A DNA stretch of 64,000 nt from Rathayibacter sp. VKM Ac-2856 (GTDB lineage Bacteria > Actinomycetota > Actinomycetes > Actinomycetales > Microbacteriaceae): the NCBI RefSeq assembly GCF_013205055.1, contig NZ_JABMLF010000002.1, forward strand, positions 186,001 to 250,000, given 5' to 3'. Positions 53,867-61,439 of this stretch are shown piece by piece. The position numbers were made by a program, and so were the translations under genes. How positions within the stretch are numbered: the stretch's first letter is position 1; each line of letters starts with the position of its first letter. The notes beneath the pieces are model-generated. The model made no database searches. It was not told the DNA's origin and worked only from the letters and a program-made list of their open reading frames with translations.

Positions 53867-54772
53867 TCAGACTGCGCCCGTCGACGCCCACAGGTGGAAG
53901 GCCGCGTGCGCGCGGTGCGGACGCCAGGCCTGCGACATCGCGTCGGCCGCGGCCGTCGGGACGCCGCCGAGCGCCCGGCGCAGCACCAGGTCGCCCGCGG
54001 GGAACGCATCCGGGTCGCCGAGCAGCCGGAGCCCGAGGTAGTCGGCGGTCCACGGGCCGATGCCGGGGATCGCGAGGAGGCGGCGGCGCTGCTCGGGCAG
54101 GTCGCCCGCCCGGTCGAGCACCAGACCGTCGGCGAAGGCCGCCGCGACCGCGCGGACCGTCGCCGCCCGCGCCCGCGTGACGCCGATCGCGGCGCGCAGC
54201 TCCTCCAGCTCGCCGGCGAGCAGGGCCTCCGGGGTGGGGAAGGAGCGCAGCCCCCACGCGCCCTCGCCGCCGAACGCGCTCACGGCGCGGCCGCCGAAGG
54301 TGCGCGCGGCGGCCACCGAGACCTGCTGGCCGAGCACCGCCATCACGGCCGCCTCGAACGGCTCGGGGTACTGCGTCGCGCGCAGGCCCGGCCGGGCGGC
54401 GACCATCGGGGCCAGCAGCGGATCGCGTGCGAGCGCCGCGCCGATCGCCTCGACGTCGGAGTCGAGGTCGAACCAGGCGCGGACCAGCGGGAGCACCGCG
54501 GGGTCGGCGGTGGTGACGCGGACCCCGGTCGCGGTGAGCTCGAGGGCGAGCGGCACCGCCCGCGATCCGACGCTCAGGACCCGCTCGAGCCGCCGCCCGT
54601 CGTCCCCGACCCGCTCGACGCCCGGCAGGGAGTGGTTCCGGAGGAGGCCGGCCGCGCCGGGGACGTCGAAGGGGCCGTTCGCGACGAGCTCGACGGTGGA
54701 GTCGGCGGCGGAGTCGGCGGTGCGATCGGCGGCGGAGTCAGCAGGAGGGGACGCGGTGTCGACGGCGCTCAG
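53867..54772 (-). CDS. alkA: DNA-3-methyladenine glycosylase II, probable CTG start
   Basis: Removes alkylated bases from DNA. The HhH-GPD core has FEAAVMAVLGQQVSVAAART, the helix-hairpin-helix AIPGIGPWTADYL and the catalytic aspartate D261 in PAGDLVLRRAL. The first ATG/GTG/TTG in frame is GTG 54556, but it lies inside the AlkA N-terminal domain. Family-like sequence (GPFDVPGAAGLL, NHSLPGVERV) continues upstream to CTG 54772. That CTG overlaps the quinone oxidoreductase stop as CTGA, the same geometry as the ATGA/GTGA junctions elsewhere. With CTG the protein is 301 residues. An Ada methyltransferase gene is not adjacent. Confidence 0.82.
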   Translation of the reverse strand: MSAVDTASPPADSAADRTADSAADSTVELVANGPFDVPGAAGLLRNHSLPGVERVGDDGRRLERVLSVGSRAVPLALELTATGVRVTTADPAVLPLVRAWFDLDSDVEAIGAALARDPLLAPMVAARPGLRATQYPEPFEAAVMAVLGQQVSVAAARTFGGRAVSAFGGEGAWGLRSFPTPEALLAGELEELRAAIGVTRARAATVRAVAAAFADGLVLDRAGDLPEQRRRLLAIPGIGPWTADYLGLRLLGDPDAFPAGDLVLRRALGGVPTAAADAMSQAWRPHRAHAAFHLWASTGAV

Positions 54773-55698
54773 GGGAGAAGCACCACCTTGCCGCCGGCGC
54801 GGCCCGACTCGACCAGCGCCAGCGCCTCCGCGGCCGAGGCGAGGGGGAAGGAGGGGCCGAGCACCACCTCGAGCGCGCCGCGGCCGGCCCGCTCGAGCAG
54901 CGGCCCGCGGGCGGCGTCGCGGAGCGCCGTGCCCGGGTCGGCACCCGCTCCGCCGCCCAGCAGCAGGACGCCGAGGGCCGCGCCGCGCTCGAAGCCGGCG
55001 ACGGTCGCGATGCGGGAGCGGTCGGCGACGAGCGCGGCGGAGGCGTCGAGCGCCTCGTCGGTGCCCGCCGTGTCGAGGGCGACGTCGACGCCGTCCGGCG
55101 CGAGGGCGCGCACCCGCTCGACCAGCCCCTCGCCGTAGCGGACGGGCTCGGCGCCGAAGCGCTCGACGACGGCCGCGCTCCGCTCGCTCGAGGTGCCGAG
55201 GACGCGTGCGCCGCGCTCCCGGGCGAGCTGGACGAGGAGGCTGCCGACGGCACCGCTCGCCCCGTGCACCAGGACGGTGTCGCCGGCCCAGACGCGCGTC
55301 GCCTCGAGCAGGTGCATCGCGGTCGTGCCTGCCAGGAGGAGGCCCGCGGCGGCGTTCCAGTCGAGTCCCGGCGGCTTCGGCAGCACCGACGAGGCCGCGA
55401 CGACCAGCTCCTCGGCGTAGCCGCCGGAGACGCGGAAGGCGACCACCTCGTCGCCGACCCGGATCTCCCCGGCCGGCCCCGTCGCTCCCTCCCCCACCGC
55501 GGTGACCACGCCTGCGACCTCGCTGCCGGGGCGGACGGGGGTGCGACCTCGCCCGAACAGCCCGCGCAGCAGCTTCGCGTCGGCGGGATTGACGCCCGCG
55601 GCCCGCACGCGGATCCGCACGCGTCCGGGCCCGGGCTCCCCCGGCTCGACCGTCACCGCGCGCAGGGCCTCGGGCCCGCTGAAGTCGTCCGCCTGCAT
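54769..55698 (-). CDS. NADPH:quinone oxidoreductase (zinc-independent MDR)
   Basis: A 309-residue medium-chain dehydrogenase/reductase of the QOR type. It has AAGVNPADAKLLRG near the N-terminus, VHGASGAVGSLLVQLA as the NADPH-binding loop, and the C-terminal ALALVESGRAGGKVVL. No structural zinc cysteines. ATG 55698 aligns with the family start; GTG 55710 is an alternative. It is divergent from a TetR regulator with a palindrome between, so it is likely its target. Confidence 0.88.
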   Translation of the reverse strand: MQADDFSGPEALRAVTVEPGEPGPGRVRIRVRAAGVNPADAKLLRGLFGRGRTPVRPGSEVAGVVTAVGEGATGPAGEIRVGDEVVAFRVSGGYAEELVVAASSVLPKPPGLDWNAAAGLLLAGTTAMHLLEATRVWAGDTVLVHGASGAVGSLLVQLARERGARVLGTSSERSAAVVERFGAEPVRYGEGLVERVRALAPDGVDVALDTAGTDEALDASAALVADRSRIATVAGFERGAALGVLLLGGGAGADPGTALRDAARGPLLERAGRGALEVVLGPSFPLASAAEALALVESGRAGGKVVLLP

Positions 55699-55832
55699 CG
55701 CCTGAACCACGGGACCCGCCTCTCGCGCGGGCCGCGACCGCGGGTGCGATCAGGAGGGGTCCGAGCGGGGCCGACGCTAGCAGCCGCCTCCGACACCGGA
55801 CCGGGCACCCCGCGAAGAGGCGTCATGGAACC

Positions 55833-55848
55833 GAGAACGCGCGTTCCC
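55833..55848. promoter_or_regulatory. Candidate TetR operator
   Basis: GAACGCGCGTTC is a perfect 12-bp palindrome in the gap between the oxidoreductase and the TetR gene, 21 bases before the TetR start. Confidence 0.5.
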
Positions 55849-55868
55849 ACGGCGCATACCATGGAGGG

Positions 55869-56450
55869 ATGACGCCGCTGACACTCGAAGGACCCTCTCC
55901 CCGCGAGGCGATCCTCGCGGCGGCCGATCGTCTCTACTACGAGCGCGGGATCCAGTCGGTCGGGATGGACGCGCTGCGCACCGCCGCGGGGGTCTCGCTC
56001 AAGCGCCTCTACTCCGAGTTCCCGAGCAAGGAGTCGCTCGTCCTGGCCGTGCTCCAGGCCCGGCACGAGCAGTGGACGCTCGGCGTGCGGACCCGCGTCG
56101 CCGAGGCGACCGGAGCGCGCCCGAAGCTCCTCGCGATCTACGACTTCCTCTTCGACTGGTTCTCCGAGGACTCGTTCCGCGGCTGCAGCTTCATCAACGC
56201 GTTCGGCGAGTTCGGCTCGTCCAATCCGGCGGTCGCGGAGCTCGCCCGCGAGCACAAGGACACCTTCCAGCGCTTCCTGGCCGAGCTCACCGAGGAGGTC
56301 GGCGGAGGCGCCGAGCTCGCCGCGCAGCTCGCCATCCTCGCCGAGGGCGCCCAGACCACCGCCGCCATCTCCGGCACCCCCGAGTCGGCCCTGCACGCCC
56401 GCCGCGCCGCCGAGATCCTCATCGACGCGGCCACCGGCCCGGCGCGCTGA
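55869..56450 (+). CDS. TetR-family transcriptional regulator
   Basis: A 193-residue regulator. The helix-turn-helix is at about 28-50 (SVGMDALRTAAGVSLKRLYS, EFPSKESLV). The C-terminal half resembles TetR_C_6-like domains (DWFSEDSFRGCSFINAFGEF), whose conserved Cys often reacts with electrophiles. Divergent from the quinone oxidoreductase, so a role in electrophile or quinone response is plausible. GGAGG precedes ATG 55869. Confidence 0.85.
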   Translation: MTPLTLEGPSPREAILAAADRLYYERGIQSVGMDALRTAAGVSLKRLYSEFPSKESLVLAVLQARHEQWTLGVRTRVAEATGARPKLLAIYDFLFDWFSEDSFRGCSFINAFGEFGSSNPAVAELAREHKDTFQRFLAELTEEVGGGAELAAQLAILAEGAQTTAAISGTPESALHARRAAEILIDAATGPAR

Positions 56451-56456
56451 CCCCCG

Positions 56457-56547
56457 CTGCTCGAGGAGCCCGCAGGGCGTCTCGAGACCCGCCTTCGTCA
56501 GCGTGAGATCTCGATACGCCCGCTGTGCGGGCTACTCGATCAGCATG
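56457..56547. repeat. GAGTAGCC palindromic element
   Basis: Left arm altered (CTGCTCGAGGAGCCCGCAGG), right arm intact to ACTCGATCAGCATG. Starts a few bases after the TetR stop. Confidence 0.8.
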
Positions 56548-56605
56548 CGGTGGGCGAGCTGCTCGATCAGCAAGAAGCACTGCCCGCCCCGTGGGGCGGC
56601 CCATC

Positions 56606-56699
56606 CATGCTGGTCGAGTAGCCCGCAGGGCGTATCGAGACCCACGTGGTCCAACGTGAGATCTCGATACGCCCACTGCGTGGGCTACTCGATCAGCAA
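56606..56699. repeat. GAGTAGCC palindromic element
   Basis: CATGCTGGTCGAGTAGCC through GGGCTACTCGATCAGCAAG. It lies 34 bases from the DUF3817 gene end; the 282-base gap holds only these two copies. Confidence 0.85.
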
Positions 56700-56732
56700 G
56701 TGGTAGGCGAGCTGCACGGTCGGCGGGAGGGG

Positions 56733-57197
56733 TCAGGCGGCGCCGCCGCCGGGCGGGCCGACGACGAGGAGGGCGGCGAAGAGGACGGCGACGGCGGCCA
56801 GCACCAGGGCGGCCGCGAGGACCGGGCGGACGAGGGCCCAGCGCAGCAGCCGGCTCGGGAGGCGGTGGTCGCGCGGGTCGGCGCCGGCCTCGCGGCGCCA
56901 GTCGCCGTCGAGGAGCCCGCGGCGCTCGAAGCCGCGCTCCAGCGGGATCGTCGTGTACGGCACGACGGCGCTGGCCAGCGCGAGGAGCGTCGCCCCCGCC
57001 GTCCAGCGCTGGTTGACCGCGAGGACGAGCGCGGCCGCTCCGTAGGCGAGGAAGGCGAAGCCGTGGATCGGCCCGGCGACACTCACGGGCCAGTCCCCCG
57101 CTCCGACGCCGTACTTCAGCAGCATGGCGACGAGCAGGAGCGTCCAGGTCACCGCCTCGAGGATCGACAGGATGCGGAAGAGTCGGCGGGGGCTCAT
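56733..57197 (-). CDS. DUF3817 membrane protein
   Basis: A 154-residue protein with three or four membrane helices. The family signature is visible as FRILSILEAVTWTLLLVAML with GPIHGFAFLAYGAAALV and TTIPLERGFERR. DUF3817 proteins are small integral membrane proteins of unknown function. ATG 57197 is used. It is followed by palindromic repeats. Confidence 0.82.
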   Translation of the reverse strand: MSPRRLFRILSILEAVTWTLLLVAMLLKYGVGAGDWPVSVAGPIHGFAFLAYGAAALVLAVNQRWTAGATLLALASAVVPYTTIPLERGFERRGLLDGDWRREAGADPRDHRLPSRLLRWALVRPVLAAALVLAAVAVLFAALLVVGPPGGGAA

Positions 57198-57336
57198 GGG
57201 ATCGGCTCCGTTCGGGTCCGCGGCGGGGCCGTGGACGGTCGGCGTCGGTCGACGATCAGCGGGTCGACAGTCACGGCGACCCTACGACAGCCCGCCTCCC
57301 CGGCACCTGAGCGCGGCGGCGGAGCGTCGCGCGACG

Positions 57337-58311
57337 TCAGCCGAGGTGGCCGAGCACCGCCAGCGTGGAGGCGACCCCGACCGCCGCCGCCGCGATCGCC
57401 GCGATCGCGCCGTGCACGCCGGTGCGCAGGGTCGACGCCTGCGGCTCGTCGCGCAGTCCCGACCACAGCCGGCGCGCGACCTCCTCGGCGGTCGGGCGGG
57501 CCGCGGGGTCGAGGTGCGTCATCTCCGCCAGCAGCCGGCGCCACTGCGCGGGAACGGTGTCCGGGACCACGGGCGCATGGTGCATCCGCTGCAGCGAGAT
57601 TTCCAGGGTCGTCCCGGTGTACGCGCGGCGGCCCGAGACCGCCTCGAGCAGCACGAGACCGAGCGAGTACACGTCGGACGCGGGCCCGACCTCCCCGGAG
57701 CCGAGGCTCTCGGGGCTGAGGTAGGCGGCGGTGCCGACGAGCACGTCGGACCGGGTGAGCCGAGCGTCGTCGACCGCGCGGGCGATCCCGAAGTCGCTGA
57801 GCTTCGCCTCGTGCAGCGAGGTGCCGGCGGGCACCGCGCGGGAGCGGACGAGCACGTTCTCGGGCTTCACGTCGCGGTGCAGGACGTCGCGGGAGTGCAG
57901 GTGGGCGAGCGCGTCGGCCAGCTGCGCGCCGACCTCGGCGATGAGCCGCTCGTCGCCCGAGGAGAACCAGCCGGCGGCGGGGTCGGCCGAGTCGAAGTAC
58001 TCGAGGACGAGGAACGCGAGCGTCCCCTCCTCCCCGGCGATCTCGCCCTGGTCGAGGATCTCGACGATCGAGGAGTGCCGGGAGTCGATCAGCAGGCGCA
58101 CCTCGCGCTCGCGCCGCGACCGCTCGTTCGGGGTGTCGGCGACCTCGCGGTACACCTTCACCGCCACGGAGCGCGCCAGACGCAGGTCGCGTGCGCGGAA
58201 GACGGTGGCGCTGCCGCCCTCGCCGATGCGCTCGAGCAGCAGGTAGCGGTCGGCCAGCGTCGTGCCGAGCAGCGGATCCGTGGTCGGGGCGGCGGTGGTG
58301 ATGTCGAGCAC
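57337..58311 (-). CDS. Membrane-anchored Ser/Thr protein kinase
   Basis: A 324-residue PknB-type kinase. It has the glycine loop IGEGGSATVF, VAIK-type lysine in SVAVKVYRE, catalytic loop HRDVKPEN, DFG in LSDFGIARA, and GTAAYLSPES. One membrane helix closes the C-terminus (about 295-320) with almost nothing outside, so unlike PknB it lacks PASTA sensors. No adjacent phosphatase or FHA protein is present. Targets unknown. Confidence 0.9.
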   Translation of the reverse strand: MLDITTAAPTTDPLLGTTLADRYLLLERIGEGGSATVFRARDLRLARSVAVKVYREVADTPNERSRREREVRLLIDSRHSSIVEILDQGEIAGEEGTLAFLVLEYFDSADPAAGWFSSGDERLIAEVGAQLADALAHLHSRDVLHRDVKPENVLVRSRAVPAGTSLHEAKLSDFGIARAVDDARLTRSDVLVGTAAYLSPESLGSGEVGPASDVYSLGLVLLEAVSGRRAYTGTTLEISLQRMHHAPVVPDTVPAQWRRLLAEMTHLDPAARPTAEEVARRLWSGLRDEPQASTLRTGVHGAIAAIAAAAVGVASTLAVLGHLG

Positions 58312-58453
58312 GTCGCGCTCCTTCCGGTCGAATCGCTAGCTCGTCTAACTAGCTGATCCATTCGTAGTGCCTGCGACCCCTCCGGGACAACCGGTCGGAC
58401 GGGGTTTTACATGACTAGATCTTCTTGCTACAAGACTGTCTAAGCTGTCGTCC

Positions 58454-59014
58454 ATGGATGAGGTCGCACTGACTCGACCGGGCACCGTCTGGCGCTCGGA
58501 TGATCAGAGTGCGCCCGGAGCCGCCGAGGTCCTCAGCGCGATGCGCGCGTTCCGCACCGCCGAGACCGCGATGCGCCGGCGCACCCGCGGGTCGATGGGG
58601 ATGGGCGAGAACGACCTGCTCGCGGTCCAGTTCCTGATGCGGCGCCAGCAGAGCGGCCAGCACGTCAGCCCCAAGGACCTCGCCGCGTACCTCGGCATCT
58701 CCTCCGCGTCGACGACCGTGCTGATCGACCGCCTGGTCAAGAGCGGGCACGTCCTCCGCCAGCCGCACCCGAGCGACCGGCGCGCGATCCGGATCGTCGC
58801 CACCCCCACCTCCCACCGCGAGGTGCGCGAGACGCTCGACGACATGAACCAGCGGATGCTGGCCGCGGCCGAGCAGCTCACCCCTGACGAGGCCCGCGCG
58901 GTGGTCCGCTTCCTGCAGACCGTGCGCGAGATCGTCGAGCTGCCCGGCGAGCACGGCGACCTGCTCGACGAGGACGCCGATCTCGAGCTCTCCGTCGAGC
59001 GACGACGAGCCTGA
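58454..59014 (+). CDS. MarR-family transcriptional regulator (second)
   Basis: A 186-residue winged-helix protein. The recognition helix is VSPKDLAAYLGISSASTTVL and the wing HPSDRRAIRIVAT. TAAGCT (58441-58446) ends seven bases before the ATG, so the transcript is probably leaderless. A CTGTCTA-GC sequence in this promoter recurs at the downstream gene's promoter, suggesting that it regulates both itself and the DUF7882 gene. Confidence 0.85.
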   Translation: MDEVALTRPGTVWRSDDQSAPGAAEVLSAMRAFRTAETAMRRRTRGSMGMGENDLLAVQFLMRRQQSGQHVSPKDLAAYLGISSASTTVLIDRLVKSGHVLRQPHPSDRRAIRIVATPTSHREVRETLDDMNQRMLAAAEQLTPDEARAVVRFLQTVREIVELPGEHGDLLDEDADLELSVERRRA

Positions 59015-59091
59015 CGACGGCCCTTTCGCCACTCGCACGGCCCCTCTCTTCGGCGATCCCTCTCCCGTCACCGGCCGTTCATCCGGCCGGC

Positions 59092-59119
59092 TTGACATCG
59101 TTAGTCAAACTAGTAGAGA
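59092..59119 (+). promoter_or_regulatory. Promoter of the DUF7882 gene
   Basis: Consensus TTGACA (59092-59097), 16 bases, TAGAGA (59114-59119). This is the best -35 box in the window. Confidence 0.6.
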
Positions 59120-59121
59120 GT

Positions 59122-59135
59122 CTGTCTAGCGACAG
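59122..59135 (+). promoter_or_regulatory. Candidate MarR operator
   Basis: CTGTC-TAGC-GACAG, a perfect inverted repeat at the expected start site. CTGTCTA and GC recur just before the marR-like gene (58436-58446). Confidence 0.45.
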
Positions 59136-59174
59136 GATCACGTCCTCCTGTCCTTGCGCGAACGGGAGAACATC

Positions 59175-59516
59175 ATGGGCAGCATCATGTACGGCACCCC
59201 TCCGGCGGCCATCGAGGTCGACGACCGGACTCTGGCTCACCTGCAGATCGTCATCATCAACAAGTTCCGCCGCGACGAGCGCTTCCTGCTGACGCTCGAC
59301 GCGAGCCCGAACGCCGGCACCGGCCGCCGCGGCGTCTGGATGCACCCGACCATCCCGACCCAGTTCGACTTCAAAGGCAGCCGCCAGCCCACGATCAACC
59401 CCGAGTGGGTCGAGGCCCTGATGGAACGCGCCAACAGCGGTGCGGGCCTGCGCATCGTCCCGGAGCCCGTGTCGGCCGCCGCCGTCCCGCTCCGCCGCGC
59501 GGAGCCCGCCGCCTGA
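59175..59516 (+). CDS. DUF7882 family protein
   Basis: A 113-residue cytoplasmic protein of a family found mainly in Microbacteriaceae, sometimes mislabelled ATP-dependent DNA ligase. The pattern is clear: MGSIMYGTPPAAIEVDDRTL, AHLQIVIINKFRR, HPTIPTQFDF, INPEWVEALMERANSG. GGGAGAA precedes ATG 59175; the frame is open to 59154. The strong promoter and operator suggest inducible expression under the MarR gene next to it. Function unknown. Confidence 0.82.
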   Translation: MGSIMYGTPPAAIEVDDRTLAHLQIVIINKFRRDERFLLTLDASPNAGTGRRGVWMHPTIPTQFDFKGSRQPTINPEWVEALMERANSGAGLRIVPEPVSAAAVPLRRAEPAA

Positions 59517-59787
59517 CCCGTCGTTCCGGGCGAGCAGCGCCCGTCAGGACAGTTCCGCGATATCTGTCGGACTCTCCGAACTCTCTCGCAACGGCTTGAC
59601 ATTTCGCGCCACGCCCAGTCAGCGGGCCTACACTTCGAGTGCGGTCCGGGTTCGTTCCGGCGGGCTCGTCCCCGTGACCGCGCGCATGACCGGACGCCGG
59701 GTAGCGAGCCCCCCTCTCGTGGGCCCGGCGTCCGGGTGCGCGCGCACCCGAAGCGCTCCCGTGAGGCTCGCCGGCAGGAGTCGGCGC

Positions 59788-60066
59788 ATGACGATCGACA
59801 CGACCACCGCCCCGCGCACCGCGGCCGGGGCCCCCGAAGACCGACTCTCCGACGACGGCGCCCGTGGCCCCGGGCCCGACGACGTGCAGCCCGGTGACGA
59901 GTTCACCGCCGTGGTCTCCGACCGGCTCGAGTGGTGGCGCGTCGTCGCCGTCCTCGGAATCCGTGTGCTCGCCGAGCGCATCGACAGCGGCGACCGGCAC
60001 AGCTTCACCCTCCGCTTCGTGCGCTACCGGCTCGCTCCCGCCGCCGAGTCCTCCCCCGCCCGCTAG
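59788..60066 (+). CDS. Small hypothetical protein
   Basis: A 92-residue protein. About 45 disordered Asp/Gly-rich residues precede a compact beta-rich end (DEFTAVVSDRLEWWRVVAVL, SFTLRFVRYRLAP). CAGGAG lies before ATG 59788. It converges on and overlaps the glycosyltransferase gene by four bases. No family recognised. Confidence 0.5.
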   Translation: MTIDTTTAPRTAAGAPEDRLSDDGARGPGPDDVQPGDEFTAVVSDRLEWWRVVAVLGIRVLAERIDSGDRHSFTLRFVRYRLAPAAESSPAR

Positions 60067-61373
60067 GCCGCGCTGTCCACCCGCGCCGGCCGCGGGATCC
60101 GCGCGAAGAGCCGGTCGAAGACCCGCCGCCGGTCGAACTGCAGGGCGTACTCCCGAGCGGCGACCGCGCGCTGCGCCCGGTCCTCCGGGGTCAGCTCGAG
60201 CACCACGTGGTCGAGCAGGGCGGCGATCGTGTCCGGAGCGTCCACGGGCGTGATGAAGGCGTGCTCGCCGACCGCTTCGCCGATGCCGCCGGTCAGGGTC
60301 GTGATCACAGGGCCGCCGCCCGCGAGCATCTTCTCGGCGAGGGCGATGCCGAAGGTCTCGACGAACTCGGGGCGCGGCTTGCTCGGCAGCACGAACGCGG
60401 AGCAGCCGGCCATCAGATACGGCTTCTCGGCGTCCCCGACGTCGTCGAGGAAGCGGATCCGGTGCGCCAGCGGCGACGCGGCCGCCAGCCGGCGCAGCTC
60501 CGCCTCCTGCGGTCCGCGGCCGGCGATGACGAGCTCCCGATCGGCGTGCACGGCGCTGCGCTCGTAGCCGGCGATGAGGTCCTCGATCCCCTTCGCCTCG
60601 GTCAGGCGCGAGAGGAAGAGGACGTAGCCGTCGGTGCGCAGCCCGCGCGCCCGCACCACCTCGTCGACGACGGCGGGATCGAGACCGGTGTAGGCGTCGG
60701 AGTCGATCGCCGGGTAGGAGATCTCGATCCGGGCGCGGCACTGCTCGGCGAAGCGGGTGCCGTGGACCGCGTCGATCCGCTCCGCCTCCTCCACGATCAG
60801 GTCGCGGGTGTACTCCGAGACGGCGACGCAGTGGTCCTGCGACAGGTATGAGGCGAAGATGTGCGCGGCGGCGCCGAGGCGGCCCTCCTCCACAGCCCGG
60901 CGGACGACGTTGGTGACGTCGGAGCCGACGGCCTCGGCGACCGTGGTGACGTCGACGGGGAGCCCCGTGCTCCAGGCGGCGCGCAGCGCGTCCGACACCG
61001 CGAGCGTGTGCGGGCTGAGGTAGAGCGAGAGGCAGACGGTGGGGACGCCGTCGGTGAAGAGCTCGACCAGGCGGCCGACCATGCCGGCGAGGAAGCGGCC
61101 GTCCGGGACCTTGTAGTCGCCGACGGGCTCCGGGCGCTCCACGACGATGCCGTCGCTGTAGGGGAGGACGGCGTCGAGCGGCTTGAGCGGGAGGCCGGCG
61201 GCCTGGAGCCGCTCGATCGGCCAGGTGACGATGCGCACCTCGTCGAAGCCGCGCTCGAGGGCGGTCTCGGCGAGGTTCCGCGCCTCGACGGAGTGGCCGC
61301 AGATCACCGGATCCGCGCGGACCACGATGACGAGTCGGTTCTGCACGGTGTGGGCGTGCGTGCTCTGGTCCAT
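60063..61373 (-). CDS. GT4 glycosyltransferase
   Basis: A 436-residue GT-B enzyme with a donor-binding half: YVLFLSRLTEAKGIEDLI, VIAGRGPQEAELRRLA and the ExxxxxxxE motif in PEFVETFGIALAEKM. The N-terminal VVRADPVICGHSVEARNLAE matches the start of sucrose-phosphate-synthase-like or glycogen-type GT4 proteins. It is next to a GH92 glycosidase and an oxidoreductase on the same strand. Acceptor unknown. Confidence 0.82.
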   Translation of the reverse strand: MDQSTHAHTVQNRLVIVVRADPVICGHSVEARNLAETALERGFDEVRIVTWPIERLQAAGLPLKPLDAVLPYSDGIVVERPEPVGDYKVPDGRFLAGMVGRLVELFTDGVPTVCLSLYLSPHTLAVSDALRAAWSTGLPVDVTTVAEAVGSDVTNVVRRAVEEGRLGAAAHIFASYLSQDHCVAVSEYTRDLIVEEAERIDAVHGTRFAEQCRARIEISYPAIDSDAYTGLDPAVVDEVVRARGLRTDGYVLFLSRLTEAKGIEDLIAGYERSAVHADRELVIAGRGPQEAELRRLAAASPLAHRIRFLDDVGDAEKPYLMAGCSAFVLPSKPRPEFVETFGIALAEKMLAGGGPVITTLTGGIGEAVGEHAFITPVDAPDTIAALLDHVVLELTPEDRAQRAVAAREYALQFDRRRVFDRLFARIPRPARVDSAA

Positions 61374-61439
61374 GGGGCTCCTTCGGGGTGATCGGTGCGG
61401 GATGCGGCGGTGCAGGGTGGGTCAGCGGTGCGGATCGGG

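Noticed and set aside
59596-59634. Promoter TTGACA...TACACT before the small ORF at 59788
   Set aside because: The spacer is 27 bases, far outside the usual 16-18.
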